From Rhodoligotrophos defluvii (lineage in GTDB: Bacteria > Pseudomonadota > Alphaproteobacteria > Rhizobiales > Im1), in contig NZ_SZZM01000003.1 of the NCBI RefSeq assembly GCF_005281615.1, positions 352,207 through 416,206 on the forward strand: a stretch of DNA of 64,000 bases, given 5' to 3'. Below, in pieces: positions 43,257-52,619 of the stretch. Position numbers and translations under genes: made by a program. The notes beneath the pieces were generated by a model, which saw only the letters and a program-made list of their open reading frames with translations, had not been told where the DNA came from and ran no database searches. Each line of letters starts with the position of its first letter. Positions within the stretch are counted from its first letter, which is position 1.

Positions 43257-45134
43257 CTAGCCCTTGTTCAGCAGCTCGGCGATGTGCAGGCCCAGCTCGT
43301 CCTGCTGGAACGGCTTCACCAGCAGCCGCATGTTTTCCGGCGTCTCCGCGACGTCCGCGTGCCCTGTCACCAGCAGCACCGGCAGGTCCGGACAGAACTT
43401 GCGGGCTCTCAGCGCGAGCTCAAGCCCGGTCATTCCGGGCATGGCAAAATCGGCGATCATCAGATCGAAACTCCCGCCGCCAGCGATAATGTCGAGAGCG
43501 GCTGCGCCATCTCTGGCGGAGACGAGTGCATGGCCCAATTCCGCGAGATGAGCCGCTGTGACCTCGCGCACATCGTCATCGTCGTCGACCAGCAGAACCC
43601 GAACCGGATCGATCCGTGGCGCCCTGACCTCCGCCGCTTCCGGCAAGACCCTACGCTGGGCCGGGCCACCGCTGGGCAGATAGAGGTCGACGGTGGTACC
43701 CTGCCCTTCCCGGCTGACGATACGAACGGCGCCGCCGAGCTGCATAGCCATGCCGTAGACCATCGACAGCCCAAGCCCGGTGCCCTTCCCCGCCTTCGTG
43801 GTGAAGAACGGCTCCAGGGCACGTCGCTGCACCTCGGCGGACATGCCAACCCCCGCATCCGAGACCGCCAGGCGGATATAGGCGCCGGGCTTGAGATCCG
43901 GCGCGGCCTCCACCACCACCTCGTTTGCGGTGCGGATCACGATGGTGCCGCCGTCGGGCATGGCATCACGCGCATTGATGCAAAGATTGAGAATGGCAAG
44001 CTCGATCTGCTCGGGATCGGCGCGCGTCGGCCACAGGTCCGGGGCCAGCTGCGCCTCGATTTCGATCAGCCCGCCCAGCGTGCGCTCGAGCATGTTGTCC
44101 ATGTTCCGTATGAGATCGTTGAGATCGAGCGAGCTCACCCGCATGTCCTTGCGGCGGCTGAAGCTCAGGAGGCGCTCGGTCAAGGCGGCGCCGCGCTTGC
44201 CGGCAGCGATGGCGTTGCGGAGATAGCGCCCGACCCTCTCGTCCGGCACCCGCTTGGCGGCGAGCTCGAGATTGCCGAGCATGGCCATGAGCAGATTGTT
44301 GAAGTCGTGAGCGACGCCGCCGGCCAAAGTCCCGAGCGCCTGCATCTTGTCGGCTTGGCGCAGCCGCTCCTCCATCTGCCGCTGCTCGGTTATGTCCCGC
44401 TGGATGGTGCCGATATGGGTGACATTGCCGGCATGATCGAGAATCGGAAACCGGCTGACCGAATACCAGCGCGACGGTCCCTCGGGCTGCGGCCGCTCCT
44501 CGATCGTCTCGCGGGCGCGCTTGCGCTCGATGACATAGGCTTCGAGCTCCGCCAGCTCCTTGGCGCGGGCCGGCTCGACGAAGTCCTGCTCCAGCCGGCC
44601 GATACAGGTGTCGGGCGCGGCGCCGAGCTTGCGGGCCTTGAACTCGTTCACCCGGACGAAGCGTCCATCCCGATCCTTGAAGGAAACCGCAATACCGGAA
44701 TTGTCCAGCAAGCCGGCCAGCAGGGCCCGCTCCAACGCCAGCTCGCGCCCCAGGAGGAAGCGTTCGCGCGCATTGGCCACCATGGCGCGCAGCATCTCCG
44801 GGTCCCACGGCTTGTGGACATAGCCGGAGACCCGGCCGGTATTGATGGCCGCGATCACCGCGTTGATGTCGGCATAGCCGGTGAGCAGCACCGCCTGGGC
44901 ATCGCTCAGCGCCCGGGCACGCGCGAGAAATTGGTCGCCGGTGAGATCGGGCATCCGCTGGTCGGAGATGATCACCGCCACGTCGGGCACGCGCGCCAGG
45001 AGTTCCAGCGCATGCTCGGCCGACGTCGTCGACAGCACGTGGTAGGCGTCCTCGAACAGGTCTTCCAGGGCGGTCAGGATCTCCGCCTCGTCGTCGAGGA
45101 TAAGGATCGTGCTCTTTTCTTCTGCTGTTGTCAT
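43257..45134 (-). CDS. hybrid histidine kinase, REC-PAS-HisKA-HATPase-REC
   Basis: This 625-residue cytosolic signalling protein has receivers at both ends. REC1 is about 1-125 (ILILDDEAEIL; phosphoacceptor Asp58 in ISDQRMPDLTG; Lys108 in VHKPWD). A PAS region is at about 140-250. The kinase H-box LAGGVAHDFNNLL places the histidine at 276, followed by N-box LCINARDAMP, DAGVGM and GKGTGLGLSM. REC2 is about 510-625 (Asp562 in IADFAMPGMTG; Lys607). No membrane segment is seen. ATG 45134 overlaps the preceding kinase stop by four bases. It ends the che-like operon, so it probably acts downstream of the CheA/HK pair (inference). Confidence 0.9.
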   Translation of the reverse strand: MTTAEEKSTILILDDEAEILTALEDLFEDAYHVLSTTSAEHALELLARVPDVAVIISDQRMPDLTGDQFLARARALSDAQAVLLTGYADINAVIAAINTGRVSGYVHKPWDPEMLRAMVANARERFLLGRELALERALLAGLLDNSGIAVSFKDRDGRFVRVNEFKARKLGAAPDTCIGRLEQDFVEPARAKELAELEAYVIERKRARETIEERPQPEGPSRWYSVSRFPILDHAGNVTHIGTIQRDITEQRQMEERLRQADKMQALGTLAGGVAHDFNNLLMAMLGNLELAAKRVPDERVGRYLRNAIAAGKRGAALTERLLSFSRRKDMRVSSLDLNDLIRNMDNMLERTLGGLIEIEAQLAPDLWPTRADPEQIELAILNLCINARDAMPDGGTIVIRTANEVVVEAAPDLKPGAYIRLAVSDAGVGMSAEVQRRALEPFFTTKAGKGTGLGLSMVYGMAMQLGGAVRIVSREGQGTTVDLYLPSGGPAQRRVLPEAAEVRAPRIDPVRVLLVDDDDDVREVTAAHLAELGHALVSARDGAAALDIIAGGGSFDLMIADFAMPGMTGLELALRARKFCPDLPVLLVTGHADVAETPENMRLLVKPFQQDELGLHIAELLNKG

Positions 45135-46912
45135 TGCACGCTGTTGATCTTTGCTTCCCGGTCGGGTCGTTCGTCCGCATGCCACGGCACCGTGAGCACG
45201 AAACATGCGCCGCCGCCGGGATTTGGCAGCACCTCGATCGCGCCGCCGTGCGCCTGAGCGACACGATAGGCGATGGCAAGCCCGAGCCCCGTGCCGTTTC
45301 CGACCGGCTTCGTGGTGAAGAATGGCTCGAAAATGCGGTCGCGCAGCTCGGCAGGCACGCCCGGACCGGTATCTTTGATCTCGAGGCGATAGGTGTTCTG
45401 ATCGCACGAGCTGGTTATGGTGATGGTGCCGGTCCCATCAATCGCGTCCGCCGCATTGCTGACGATATTCATCACTGCCTGATTGAGCAGCGAAGGCGCG
45501 CAATAGAGCATGTCCGGCGCGGCGAACCGGCGCTCGACCGTAATGCGGGTGCCGAATTTCGGTGCCAGCAGCGACAGTACCGTCTCGATCGCTTCGCGCA
45601 CGTTCACCCGTTCGAAGCTGCCTTCCTCCAGGCGAGAGAACTTGCGCAGATTGAGCACCAGCTCCTGGATGCGGCGCAGCCCCTCGCGCACGGCGCCAAG
45701 CCGCTCCTTCACCTTGACGGCTTTGTGCTCCAGGCCCTCGCTCCGGTTCGCCTGCAGCCCGACCTCGATTTCGCCGCAGAGGCGCTCGATCGTGTCCTGA
45801 TGGGCGAGGATGAACGCGAGGGGATTGTTGATCTCATGGGCAATACCCGCGACCAGCTCGCCGAGGGATGCCATCTTCGCCGCGTGCACCAGCTGGGCCT
45901 GGGTCTCGCGCAGCTGCCGGTTGGCGCTCTCGAGCTCCTCATTGGCGCTGGCCAGCGCCTCGGCCATGGACGCCTTGGCCTCCGCCGCAAGCTGCCGGGC
46001 CCGCGCCCGTTCCAGGGCGAGTTCCTGCTCGCGCGCCTCGGCGGCGATACGACGGTTCTCCTCGTCCAGGATCTTGCGTCGGACGAGGCTGCGAATGCGC
46101 ACCTTCAGCACTTCGGGATCTGCCGAGCGCGGGATCACATCGTCGGCGCCGGCGGCAAAACTGCGGACGACGACATCGCGCATCTCACCGCTTTCCCCGC
46201 TGCCCATCATGATGATCTGGAACAGCGGGGCCTCGTCGCTTCCCGCCTCGCCGCTGCGGACCTGGTCGAGCTGCCGGCACAGGTCGATGCCCGCCACCGT
46301 ATCGGCGAGATTGATGATCACAGCCGCCCAGGCATTCGGTTGCTCGCTCACCACCCGCAAAGCCTGCTCGGGCTGCTGCAGCGCCGCGGTGCTGTAGCCA
46401 TCCTGCGCGAGCACGGAGCCGATGGACGCCGCGCCGGGCTGGCTATCATCGATCAGCAGCACCTGGGCGCGGCGGAACAAGGCGCCCAGGGATCGGTCAT
46501 AGCGACCCTCGCTGCTGATGGCCGCCTGCCGCAGCAACGCCTTCATGCGCAGCAGGAAGAGCTCGTGGTCGGCTGACTTCGGCACATAGGCATCTGCGCC
46601 GCTTTCCAGCCCGTGCCGCTCGAGATCCCGTTCCTGCGCCTCGGTCAGCATCATCACCGGAACGGCCCGCGTGCTCATGCTGAGCTTCAGCTGCCGGGCG
46701 AGCTCGTCGCCATTCATGCCCGGCAGATGGTAGTCGGCGATGATGAGATCGGGAATGCGCTGGTTCAAGACGTCCAGTGCCTCTTCAGCGGAGACCACCC
46801 GTTCGACACGCCCGCCCTGGGCCTCCAGCAGCAGCTGCATCTGGAGCGCCTGGGTGTCGGAGTCCTCAACGAGGAGGATCTGTGCCGCAGCGAGCGGATC
46901 CCCGTTTCTCAT
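45131..46912 (-). CDS. receiver-receiver histidine kinase (CheS3-like)
   Basis: This 593-residue cytosolic kinase has two N-terminal receivers. REC1 is about 10-130 with intact acidic pair, Asp60 (IIADYHLPGM) and Lys112. The second receiver, about 148-280, keeps the Asp155/Asp156 pair but has Asn201 where the phosphoacceptor Asp should be and Arg262 in place of Lys. A Glu/Ala-rich coiled coil follows (290-345). The HisKA H-box LGELVAGIAHEINNPLAF has His359, and the HATPase shows NIVSNAADAI and GNGTGLGLAIA. The layout is like CheS3 of the Rhodospirillum centenum Che3 cluster, recalled from memory. The start overlaps the cheB stop and its stop overlaps the next kinase. Confidence 0.9.
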   Translation of the reverse strand: MRNGDPLAAAQILLVEDSDTQALQMQLLLEAQGGRVERVVSAEEALDVLNQRIPDLIIADYHLPGMNGDELARQLKLSMSTRAVPVMMLTEAQERDLERHGLESGADAYVPKSADHELFLLRMKALLRQAAISSEGRYDRSLGALFRRAQVLLIDDSQPGAASIGSVLAQDGYSTAALQQPEQALRVVSEQPNAWAAVIINLADTVAGIDLCRQLDQVRSGEAGSDEAPLFQIIMMGSGESGEMRDVVVRSFAAGADDVIPRSADPEVLKVRIRSLVRRKILDEENRRIAAEAREQELALERARARQLAAEAKASMAEALASANEELESANRQLRETQAQLVHAAKMASLGELVAGIAHEINNPLAFILAHQDTIERLCGEIEVGLQANRSEGLEHKAVKVKERLGAVREGLRRIQELVLNLRKFSRLEEGSFERVNVREAIETVLSLLAPKFGTRITVERRFAAPDMLYCAPSLLNQAVMNIVSNAADAIDGTGTITITSSCDQNTYRLEIKDTGPGVPAELRDRIFEPFFTTKPVGNGTGLGLAIAYRVAQAHGGAIEVLPNPGGGACFVLTVPWHADERPDREAKINSVQ

Positions 46913-47979
46913 CGACCATACCCGCAATAGTGCAGCAGGCGCGGCGCGATACTGTCGAGTGGCATGCTGACGCACACCGCACCCTGGCGAACCGCCGCCG
47001 CCGGCATGCCGTAGACGACGGCGCTGCTTTCATGCTCGGCCACCGTGAAGCCGCCGGCCTGCTTGATCGTGGCGAGCCCTTCCGCGCCATCATCGCCCAT
47101 GCCGGTGAGCAGGATGCCCATCCCGGCTTCGCCGAACCGGGCGATCGCCTTGAACATCAGGTTTGCCGACGGCCGCTGGCCGCGATAGGCGGGCTGCGCC
47201 ACCACCGCCATTCGCCCGCATGTGTCGACGAGCAGGTGGCGGTCGCCCGGCGCCACCCACACGGTGCCCGGCTCGGCTATGGCGCCGTCCACCGCGACGC
47301 GCACCTTCATGGGCACGATCCCGTTGAGCCACTCGGCAAAGCCCTCCATGAAGGCGGCGCCCATGTGCTGCACCAGCAAGAGCGGTGTTGCGAAATCGGC
47401 GGGCAAGGCGCCAAGCATCTTGGCCAGGGCGGGCGGGCCCCCGGTCGAAGCGGCAATGCCGATGATTGCGGGCGGGCGCGCCGGTTCCGGCATATTGATC
47501 TCGGCGAGCGCAGGGCGCCTGTGGTCGAGCGCCCGGACGTAAGCCTCGCGCCGGCGGATCACCGGAACCTGGCTCATGATGTAAAGTTGGGTGCGGATGG
47601 TCTCCGCAACGCTGTCGAAGCTTTGGTGGCCGGGCCCGACCGGTTTTTCCACGACGGACAGCGCACCCGCGCGCAACGCATTCATCGAGATGTGCAAGGA
47701 GGCATCCTCGATGCTCGCCGCAATCACCACGATGGGTGTCGGCCGCTCGCTCATGATGCGCCGGGTGGCCTCGAGCCCATCCATGCCGGGAAGACGGATG
47801 TCCATCGAGATCACGTCGGGCCTGACCTCGGACAGCTGCTCCAGCGCCTTCTCGGCCGTGTCGAGCGCCGCGACGATGACAAAGCGGGGGTCGCTGGAAA
47901 TGATATGGACCAGCAGTTGAAGGGTCGTGGTTGAGTCCTCGACCACCATCACCCGGACGGGTTCGCGCCTCGCCTTCAT
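46909..47979 (-). CDS. cheB: chemotaxis protein-glutamate methylesterase/glutamine deamidase
   Basis: CheB removes methyl groups from the receptor glutamates for adaptation. The 356 residues contain an N-terminal receiver (about 8-120, Asp60 in SMDIRLPGMDG) and the C-terminal methylesterase. The catalytic triad is Ser178 (AASTGG), His205 (VQHM) and Asp297 (GMGDDG). It corresponds to WspF in Wsp-type systems. The receiver could be phosphorylated by the CheA-REC protein. The stop overlaps the kinase start, and the start overlaps the cheA stop, each by four bases. Confidence 0.95.
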   Translation of the reverse strand: MKARREPVRVMVVEDSTTTLQLLVHIISSDPRFVIVAALDTAEKALEQLSEVRPDVISMDIRLPGMDGLEATRRIMSERPTPIVVIAASIEDASLHISMNALRAGALSVVEKPVGPGHQSFDSVAETIRTQLYIMSQVPVIRRREAYVRALDHRRPALAEINMPEPARPPAIIGIAASTGGPPALAKMLGALPADFATPLLLVQHMGAAFMEGFAEWLNGIVPMKVRVAVDGAIAEPGTVWVAPGDRHLLVDTCGRMAVVAQPAYRGQRPSANLMFKAIARFGEAGMGILLTGMGDDGAEGLATIKQAGGFTVAEHESSAVVYGMPAAAVRQGAVCVSMPLDSIAPRLLHYCGYGR

Positions 47980-50240
47980 AGCAGCTGATTGATGGTGGCC
48001 AGAAGCTCGCGCTGGTCAAACTTCTGCTTGGTGAGATAGGCCCCGGCGCCAAGCTCCAAGCCGCGCCTGATGTCGTCCGGGCCAGCGCGCGATGTCATCA
48101 GCACGACGGGAATCGCCTCGAAGCGCGCATCGTTCTTCATGGCTTCCAGCAGCGCGAAGCCATCCATGCGCGGCATCTCGATATCGGCAACCACCAGGTC
48201 GATCTCGGGATGCTCGCCGAGGGTTGCCAGGGCATCGACGCCGTCGACGCTGACCAGCACCCGGAAGCCCTGCGCTTCCAGCAGGTTCTTCTCCAGCGTG
48301 CGGGTGGTTATGGAGTCGTCCACTACCAGGATCGTGGCCTGGCGGCGCTGATGCTCCGCGCCTTCCCACGCCCGCACCAGACTGGCGGCGTCGGATCGGG
48401 TATCCCATTGCTCGAGCAGCCCTTCGGCACGCAGCACCGGCACTGGCGAACCGTCGGGGAGAACGACGGTGCCGGCGACGATGGCCGGATCGGTGCCAAT
48501 CAGCTCCGGCGCCGCGATCACGAATTGCCCGGCGTCGTGGAGCACGTCGACGGCGAGAGCATGCGAGCGCTCGCCCATTCGCATGAGGATGATGTTGATC
48601 ATGCCGGCTTCGGCCGGAAGGACTCCCGCAGCGCCTCGAACCGCTGCGGCCAGTGGCGCCAAGGGTACCGGCCGCACCTCCTCGCCCCGTTTCACCTCCA
48701 CGACCGGCTGACCTCCCACCTTGCCGACATCCTCGACCTTGATCCTCATGACGCGCTCCACCGCCGTCATGGGCAGGCCATAAACAAGCCCCTCCGCCTC
48801 CACGATCAGCAGAGCTTGGCGTGACGCGGAGAGCGGAGCCCTAATCAACGCGATCGTGCCCCAAGGGTTCCCTGCCTCGACGGAAAAATGGCCCCTGAGC
48901 CGGCGAACCACGTCCTGCACCACCGAGAGGCCGATGCCCCGGCCCGACAGTTTGTTGACCTCGGACGCGGTGGAGAAGCCCGGGTGCAGGAGAAGTTTCG
49001 ACAGCTGCTCCTTGCTCAGGCTGTGCGCGATGCCAGGTGGGATCAGCCCGCGCTCCGCCGCAACCTGCCGAATCTTTCCGAAATCGAGGCCGCGGCCGTC
49101 GTCGCAGACCCGTACCAGCAGCTGGCTTCCTCTTGCTTCGAGCGAGAGCGTGATCTGGAGCGCGGCGGGCTTGCCCATGCGCCGGCGCTGTTCCGGAGGC
49201 TCCGCCCCATGCCCGATCGCGTTGCGCAGGAGGTGCATGACCGGATCCTTGAGCACGCGCAAGAGTGACATGTCGAGCTGCAGATCCAGTCCCGTCGCCG
49301 AGAACTCGACCTCGCACGCCTCGCTGCGGGCGATCTCCCGCACCATACGCGCAAAGCCGCCAAATACAGTCTCCGCCGGGACCAGCGACAGATGCTCGAT
49401 CTGCTCGCGAAGCTGCCCGGCCGCTTGGGCGAGAGACCAGGACGCCTGTCTCTGGCGCAGGTTGAGCGAGGCCAGCTGCCGGGACGCGGCACGAAGCCGG
49501 GCCTGAAAGACCTTGGCAGGATCACTTCTGGCCAAGGCCTGCCTCTCGGCGGCGCGAAGCTGCTCCCAACTACGCTCCAGTTGCTGCAGTTGCGTTTGCA
49601 GCTCCTTGTAGAGCTGGTCGACACCTTGGCGGGCTTGCACGGCCAGGGCCAGCTCATAGGAAGCGCCGGTGACCTGCTCGACCGCCTCCGCGGCAACGGT
49701 GAGGAACGTGCTGGCTGCCGGCGGCGCGGCCTGGGGCGGCTGAGAGGACGAAGAAGGCTGCGGTTGGGCCGCTGCGGGCCTGGATGGCGCAGGGCTCTCC
49801 GCCTCGCCTTCGGTTCGGGGCGCGGGAGTGTCCCCCTCGGGTCCGCCCTGACCGGCAGGTGCGACGGCTTGGGCGACTTGGCCGAGAGCCTCAATGGCTT
49901 CATGAAGATCGGGTTCCGGCTGCCCGTGCATCACGGCCGCGATAGCCTCTTCGACCGCGTCGAGCGCGAGGGCGATGCCGCGGCATGCGGGTTCGTCCAG
50001 CGCACGGCCCTCGTCTGCTTGCTCCGACAGGACCGTCTCGAGGCGGTGAAATACCCGCTCGACCGCGGGCAAGTCGACGGCCCGGGCTGCGCCCTTCAAG
50101 GTGTGCGCCCGTCTGAACAGGTCGAGGCGATCGACCTCACCGCCCGCGGCCGCGGCGGCGAGGGTTGCGCGCATGGCGGCGAGATGTTCCCTGTGCTCGA
50201 GGTCGAAGACCGCGAGAAGCTGTTGCCGGATGTCCTTCAC
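47976..50240 (-). CDS. cheA: CheA-type kinase fused to a receiver (HPt-CheA-CheW-REC)
   Basis: This 754-residue protein is the core kinase of the pathway. The HPt domain (1-110) has His46 in RRAHTLKGAAR. A Pro/Ser/Gln-rich linker (about 125-185) takes the place of P2. The kinase region shows the N-box HLLRNAIGHG, DDGRGLDF and SGRGIGLSVV. A CheW-like domain follows (about 500-630). A C-terminal receiver (635-754) has Asp686 and Lys738. WspE has this CheA-REC layout. The start is GTG at 50240, with GAGG nine bases upstream. It lacks a separate CheY. It overlaps cheB and follows the mcp gene by 58 bp. Confidence 0.94.
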   Translation of the reverse strand: MKDIRQQLLAVFDLEHREHLAAMRATLAAAAAGGEVDRLDLFRRAHTLKGAARAVDLPAVERVFHRLETVLSEQADEGRALDEPACRGIALALDAVEEAIAAVMHGQPEPDLHEAIEALGQVAQAVAPAGQGGPEGDTPAPRTEGEAESPAPSRPAAAQPQPSSSSQPPQAAPPAASTFLTVAAEAVEQVTGASYELALAVQARQGVDQLYKELQTQLQQLERSWEQLRAAERQALARSDPAKVFQARLRAASRQLASLNLRQRQASWSLAQAAGQLREQIEHLSLVPAETVFGGFARMVREIARSEACEVEFSATGLDLQLDMSLLRVLKDPVMHLLRNAIGHGAEPPEQRRRMGKPAALQITLSLEARGSQLLVRVCDDGRGLDFGKIRQVAAERGLIPPGIAHSLSKEQLSKLLLHPGFSTASEVNKLSGRGIGLSVVQDVVRRLRGHFSVEAGNPWGTIALIRAPLSASRQALLIVEAEGLVYGLPMTAVERVMRIKVEDVGKVGGQPVVEVKRGEEVRPVPLAPLAAAVRGAAGVLPAEAGMINIILMRMGERSHALAVDVLHDAGQFVIAAPELIGTDPAIVAGTVVLPDGSPVPVLRAEGLLEQWDTRSDAASLVRAWEGAEHQRRQATILVVDDSITTRTLEKNLLEAQGFRVLVSVDGVDALATLGEHPEIDLVVADIEMPRMDGFALLEAMKNDARFEAIPVVLMTSRAGPDDIRRGLELGAGAYLTKQKFDQRELLATINQLL

Positions 50241-50298
50241 ATTATGCTGCCTCGATGCTTGCGGGCGCGGCTGGTGCCCGCGCTGTGGCGACTGCCGA

Positions 50299-51969
50299 TC
50301 ACACCCGATAGCGCTCTGTCAGGCTCACGAGCTGTTGCGACAGCGCAGCAAGGTTGCCGGCAGCCTGATCCAGCTGCCGAGTGCTCATTGAGGTCTGCTG
50401 GCTTGCTTCACGGATGTTCTGCAAGGCGCCCATGACCTGCTCGATACCAAGCTGCTGCTGGTTGGTTGATGCGACGATCTGCTGGAAGGTCTGCACGCTT
50501 TCCTGGATGCTGCCGGTCATTTCCTCGATGGTGTGCTGGGCGGTATCGGCCTGGGTCTTGCCGGCCACCACCCGCTTCACGGCCTCCTCGGTGAGCATCA
50601 CGGATGAATTGATGCCCCGCTGGATCTCACCGAGAATGGAGCGGACCTGCCCGGTCGCCTCCTTCGCCTGATCGGCTAGCGTCTTCATCTCCGCCGCGAC
50701 GACGGCGAAGCTGCGCCCCGCCTCGCCCGCGGCAGCAGCCTCGATGGCCGCGTTTAGCGCCAGGAGGTGCGAGCGTTCGGAGATGTCGTTGACCGTCGCG
50801 ATGATATCCCCGATGGCTTGGGTCTTCTCGCTGAGGGCGACAATGTTCTCGGCCACTGCCTCGGCCTGCTCGCGGATCAGATCCATGGCGCGCGAGGCAT
50901 CCTCGACCGCTCTGACCCCGGCGCCGCTGTTTTGGGCCGTCGTCTGCGCGCTGCTGATCACCTCCTGGGCACGCTTGCTGATCTGCACGCCAGCATGGGT
51001 GATCTCGTCCACGGTCGCCGCCGTCTCTTGAACCGCCGCCAGCTGCTCGGCGACGCTTGCCGCCTGCTGCTGCGTCGACGCGCGGATCTCCTCCGCCGCC
51101 GCGTTGAGATTGGCTGTCGTCTCGCGGTTCTGCAAGGTGATCTCCCTCAGACCGGCAACCATGTCGTTCAGGGAGGCCGCGAGATGGCCGAGCTCGTCCC
51201 GGCCCGCTTCCGCGCGGGCGCCGAGATCGCCTTTGCCAACGCGCTCCGCGAACCCCATGAAGTTGCTGAGTGGGTTCACGATGGACTGGCGCAGCAGATA
51301 GCTGATCAAGATGCCGAGCAGCACCGTCAGGACCAGCGCGAGGATGATGGATTGACGGCTGGCTTCGAAAACCTGCTGGGAACGCTGCTGGCCGGCGCGA
51401 ACCAGATCCTCGATCGCCGCCCGGGCGTCGTTGAAATTGCGCAGGAATTCCGCCCGTTCGGCCTGGATCTGGTCCTGGTTCGCCAAGGCCCCCACCCGGT
51501 CATTGGCAGCGATCGCGGCAAACTGGTTCTCGGTCTCCGTTCTGAGCTGGGCCAGGCGCGCCCTCGCCTGCTCGACCAGCTGGACGAGCTTGGTCCACAC
51601 CTCCTTGCGCTCGGCAATGGTCGCCTGGTCGCGATAATCGGTCAGGGTGGCCAAGGCTTCGTCGAGAACACCCTCGGTGATTGCCGCCTGGCGGCGCCAA
51701 GCGGCAATGAAATCCTCACCCGCGGTGGTCTCGCCGAGCTGCCGCATGAGAAAGCTCGTCAAGGCGTCTTCCTGCACGGCGGCAAGGGTACGCTCTTGGC
51801 TCAAGATGCGGTCGAACAGCTGTAGGGTCGCGAAGTCCCGCGTCACGATCAGGTCGGTGGCGTTACGCACGGTGCCGAACTGCGCGAGGATGTAGATGAC
51901 GAGCCCGATCAGCACCGCGATGATCACGGCGAAGCCGAGCAGAATTCTATTTCCGATTGACAGGCCCAC
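50299..51969 (-). CDS. methyl-accepting chemotaxis protein
   Basis: This is a 556-residue transmembrane receptor. Membrane segments lie at about 9-31 and 211-229. The periplasmic domain between them (about 32-210) is helical, probably a four-helix-bundle type, with no recognisable ligand fold. A HAMP domain follows (230-285), then the cytoplasmic signalling hairpin with the highly conserved tip [23 protein letters not shown]. There is no C-terminal NWETF-like pentapeptide, so CheR tethering by its tail is unlikely. It is the only receptor in the operon and corresponds to WspA. It begins two bases before the stop of the CheW-like gene. Confidence 0.94.
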   Translation of the reverse strand: MGLSIGNRILLGFAVIIAVLIGLVIYILAQFGTVRNATDLIVTRDFATLQLFDRILSQERTLAAVQEDALTSFLMRQLGETTAGEDFIAAWRRQAAITEGVLDEALATLTDYRDQATIAERKEVWTKLVQLVEQARARLAQLRTETENQFAAIAANDRVGALANQDQIQAERAEFLRNFNDARAAIEDLVRAGQQRSQQVFEASRQSIILALVLTVLLGILISYLLRQSIVNPLSNFMGFAERVGKGDLGARAEAGRDELGHLAASLNDMVAGLREITLQNRETTANLNAAAEEIRASTQQQAASVAEQLAAVQETAATVDEITHAGVQISKRAQEVISSAQTTAQNSGAGVRAVEDASRAMDLIREQAEAVAENIVALSEKTQAIGDIIATVNDISERSHLLALNAAIEAAAAGEAGRSFAVVAAEMKTLADQAKEATGQVRSILGEIQRGINSSVMLTEEAVKRVVAGKTQADTAQHTIEEMTGSIQESVQTFQQIVASTNQQQLGIEQVMGALQNIREASQQTSMSTRQLDQAAGNLAALSQQLVSLTERYRV

Positions 51970-51971
51970 GG

Positions 51972-52619
51972 CTAGGCGGCTCCCGATTGCGGCGTTGGCG
52001 TTGAAGACAAGAGGGGGGCGAGAAGAGCATCGACGTCGAGGAGTGCAATTCCCCCCTCGTCGCTTTCACGCGGGTCGATCAGATATTCGGCGATCCCGCG
52101 GATCTGTAAGGCTTGGCGGCCTGGCATTGCCGCAGTCTCGGCGAAAGACACGGCCTCCTCGATCCGATCGACGAGCAAGGCAACCGCAGGGGCCTTCCGG
52201 CGCAGGAGCACCAGCATGCCCTCCCGCTGCCGCTCCCCCGCGCCCGTGTTCAAAAGACGTCCCAGATCGAGGACGTTGTAGATCTCGGCACCGGAGGCGA
52301 TGGTTCCGACCACCTCGGGCACGCGGCTTGGAACCGGTACCGGCGTGACATGGGAGAGCACGGTGGCCACGGCCTCGATCGGCAGCCCTACCCGTTCGCC
52401 GCCGACGGCACAGACGAGCACCTTACGGCCGCCGCTGTCGAAGGCAGCGTCGCGGGAAAGCACGTCACCGCGCGCGGCAAGCATGCGGGTGCGTTCATCC
52501 AGCAGCCGCTCGATGCGGGCGGCCGCGTTGGATTTCGCCTCGCGCAGAGTGCCGATGATCTCGCGGCGCAGCCGTCGCCGTAGCTCGCCGGGTTCAGGTG
52601 GAGTGTCCTCGCTCGTCAT
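51972..52619 (-). CDS. CheW-domain coupling protein (second copy)
   Basis: This 215-residue cytosolic protein has a basic N-terminal helix (about 1-50) and a CheW domain from about 65 ([21 protein letters not shown]). The [10 protein letters not shown] and [12 protein letters not shown] features follow. CheW bridges receptor and CheA. It corresponds to WspD in the Wsp layout. The ATG at 52619 overlaps the cheR stop by four bases; the longer frame upstream lies inside cheR. The mcp stop follows the stop by two bases. The N-terminal arginine-rich segment could add a contact that plain CheW proteins lack. Confidence 0.88.
   Translation of the reverse strand: MTSEDTPPEPGELRRRLRREIIGTLREAKSNAAARIERLLDERTRMLAARGDVLSRDAAFDSGGRKVLVCAVGGERVGLPIEAVATVLSHVTPVPVPSRVPEVVGTIASGAEIYNVLDLGRLLNTGAGERQREGMLVLLRRKAPAVALLVDRIEEAVSFAETAAMPGRQALQIRGIAEYLIDPRESDEGGIALLDVDALLAPLLSSTPTPQSGAA

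Noticed and set aside
42933-45257. 774-residue plus-strand reading frame
   Set aside because: It is antisense to the hybrid kinase, with shadow-frame composition; the minus strand shows complete kinase and receiver motifs.
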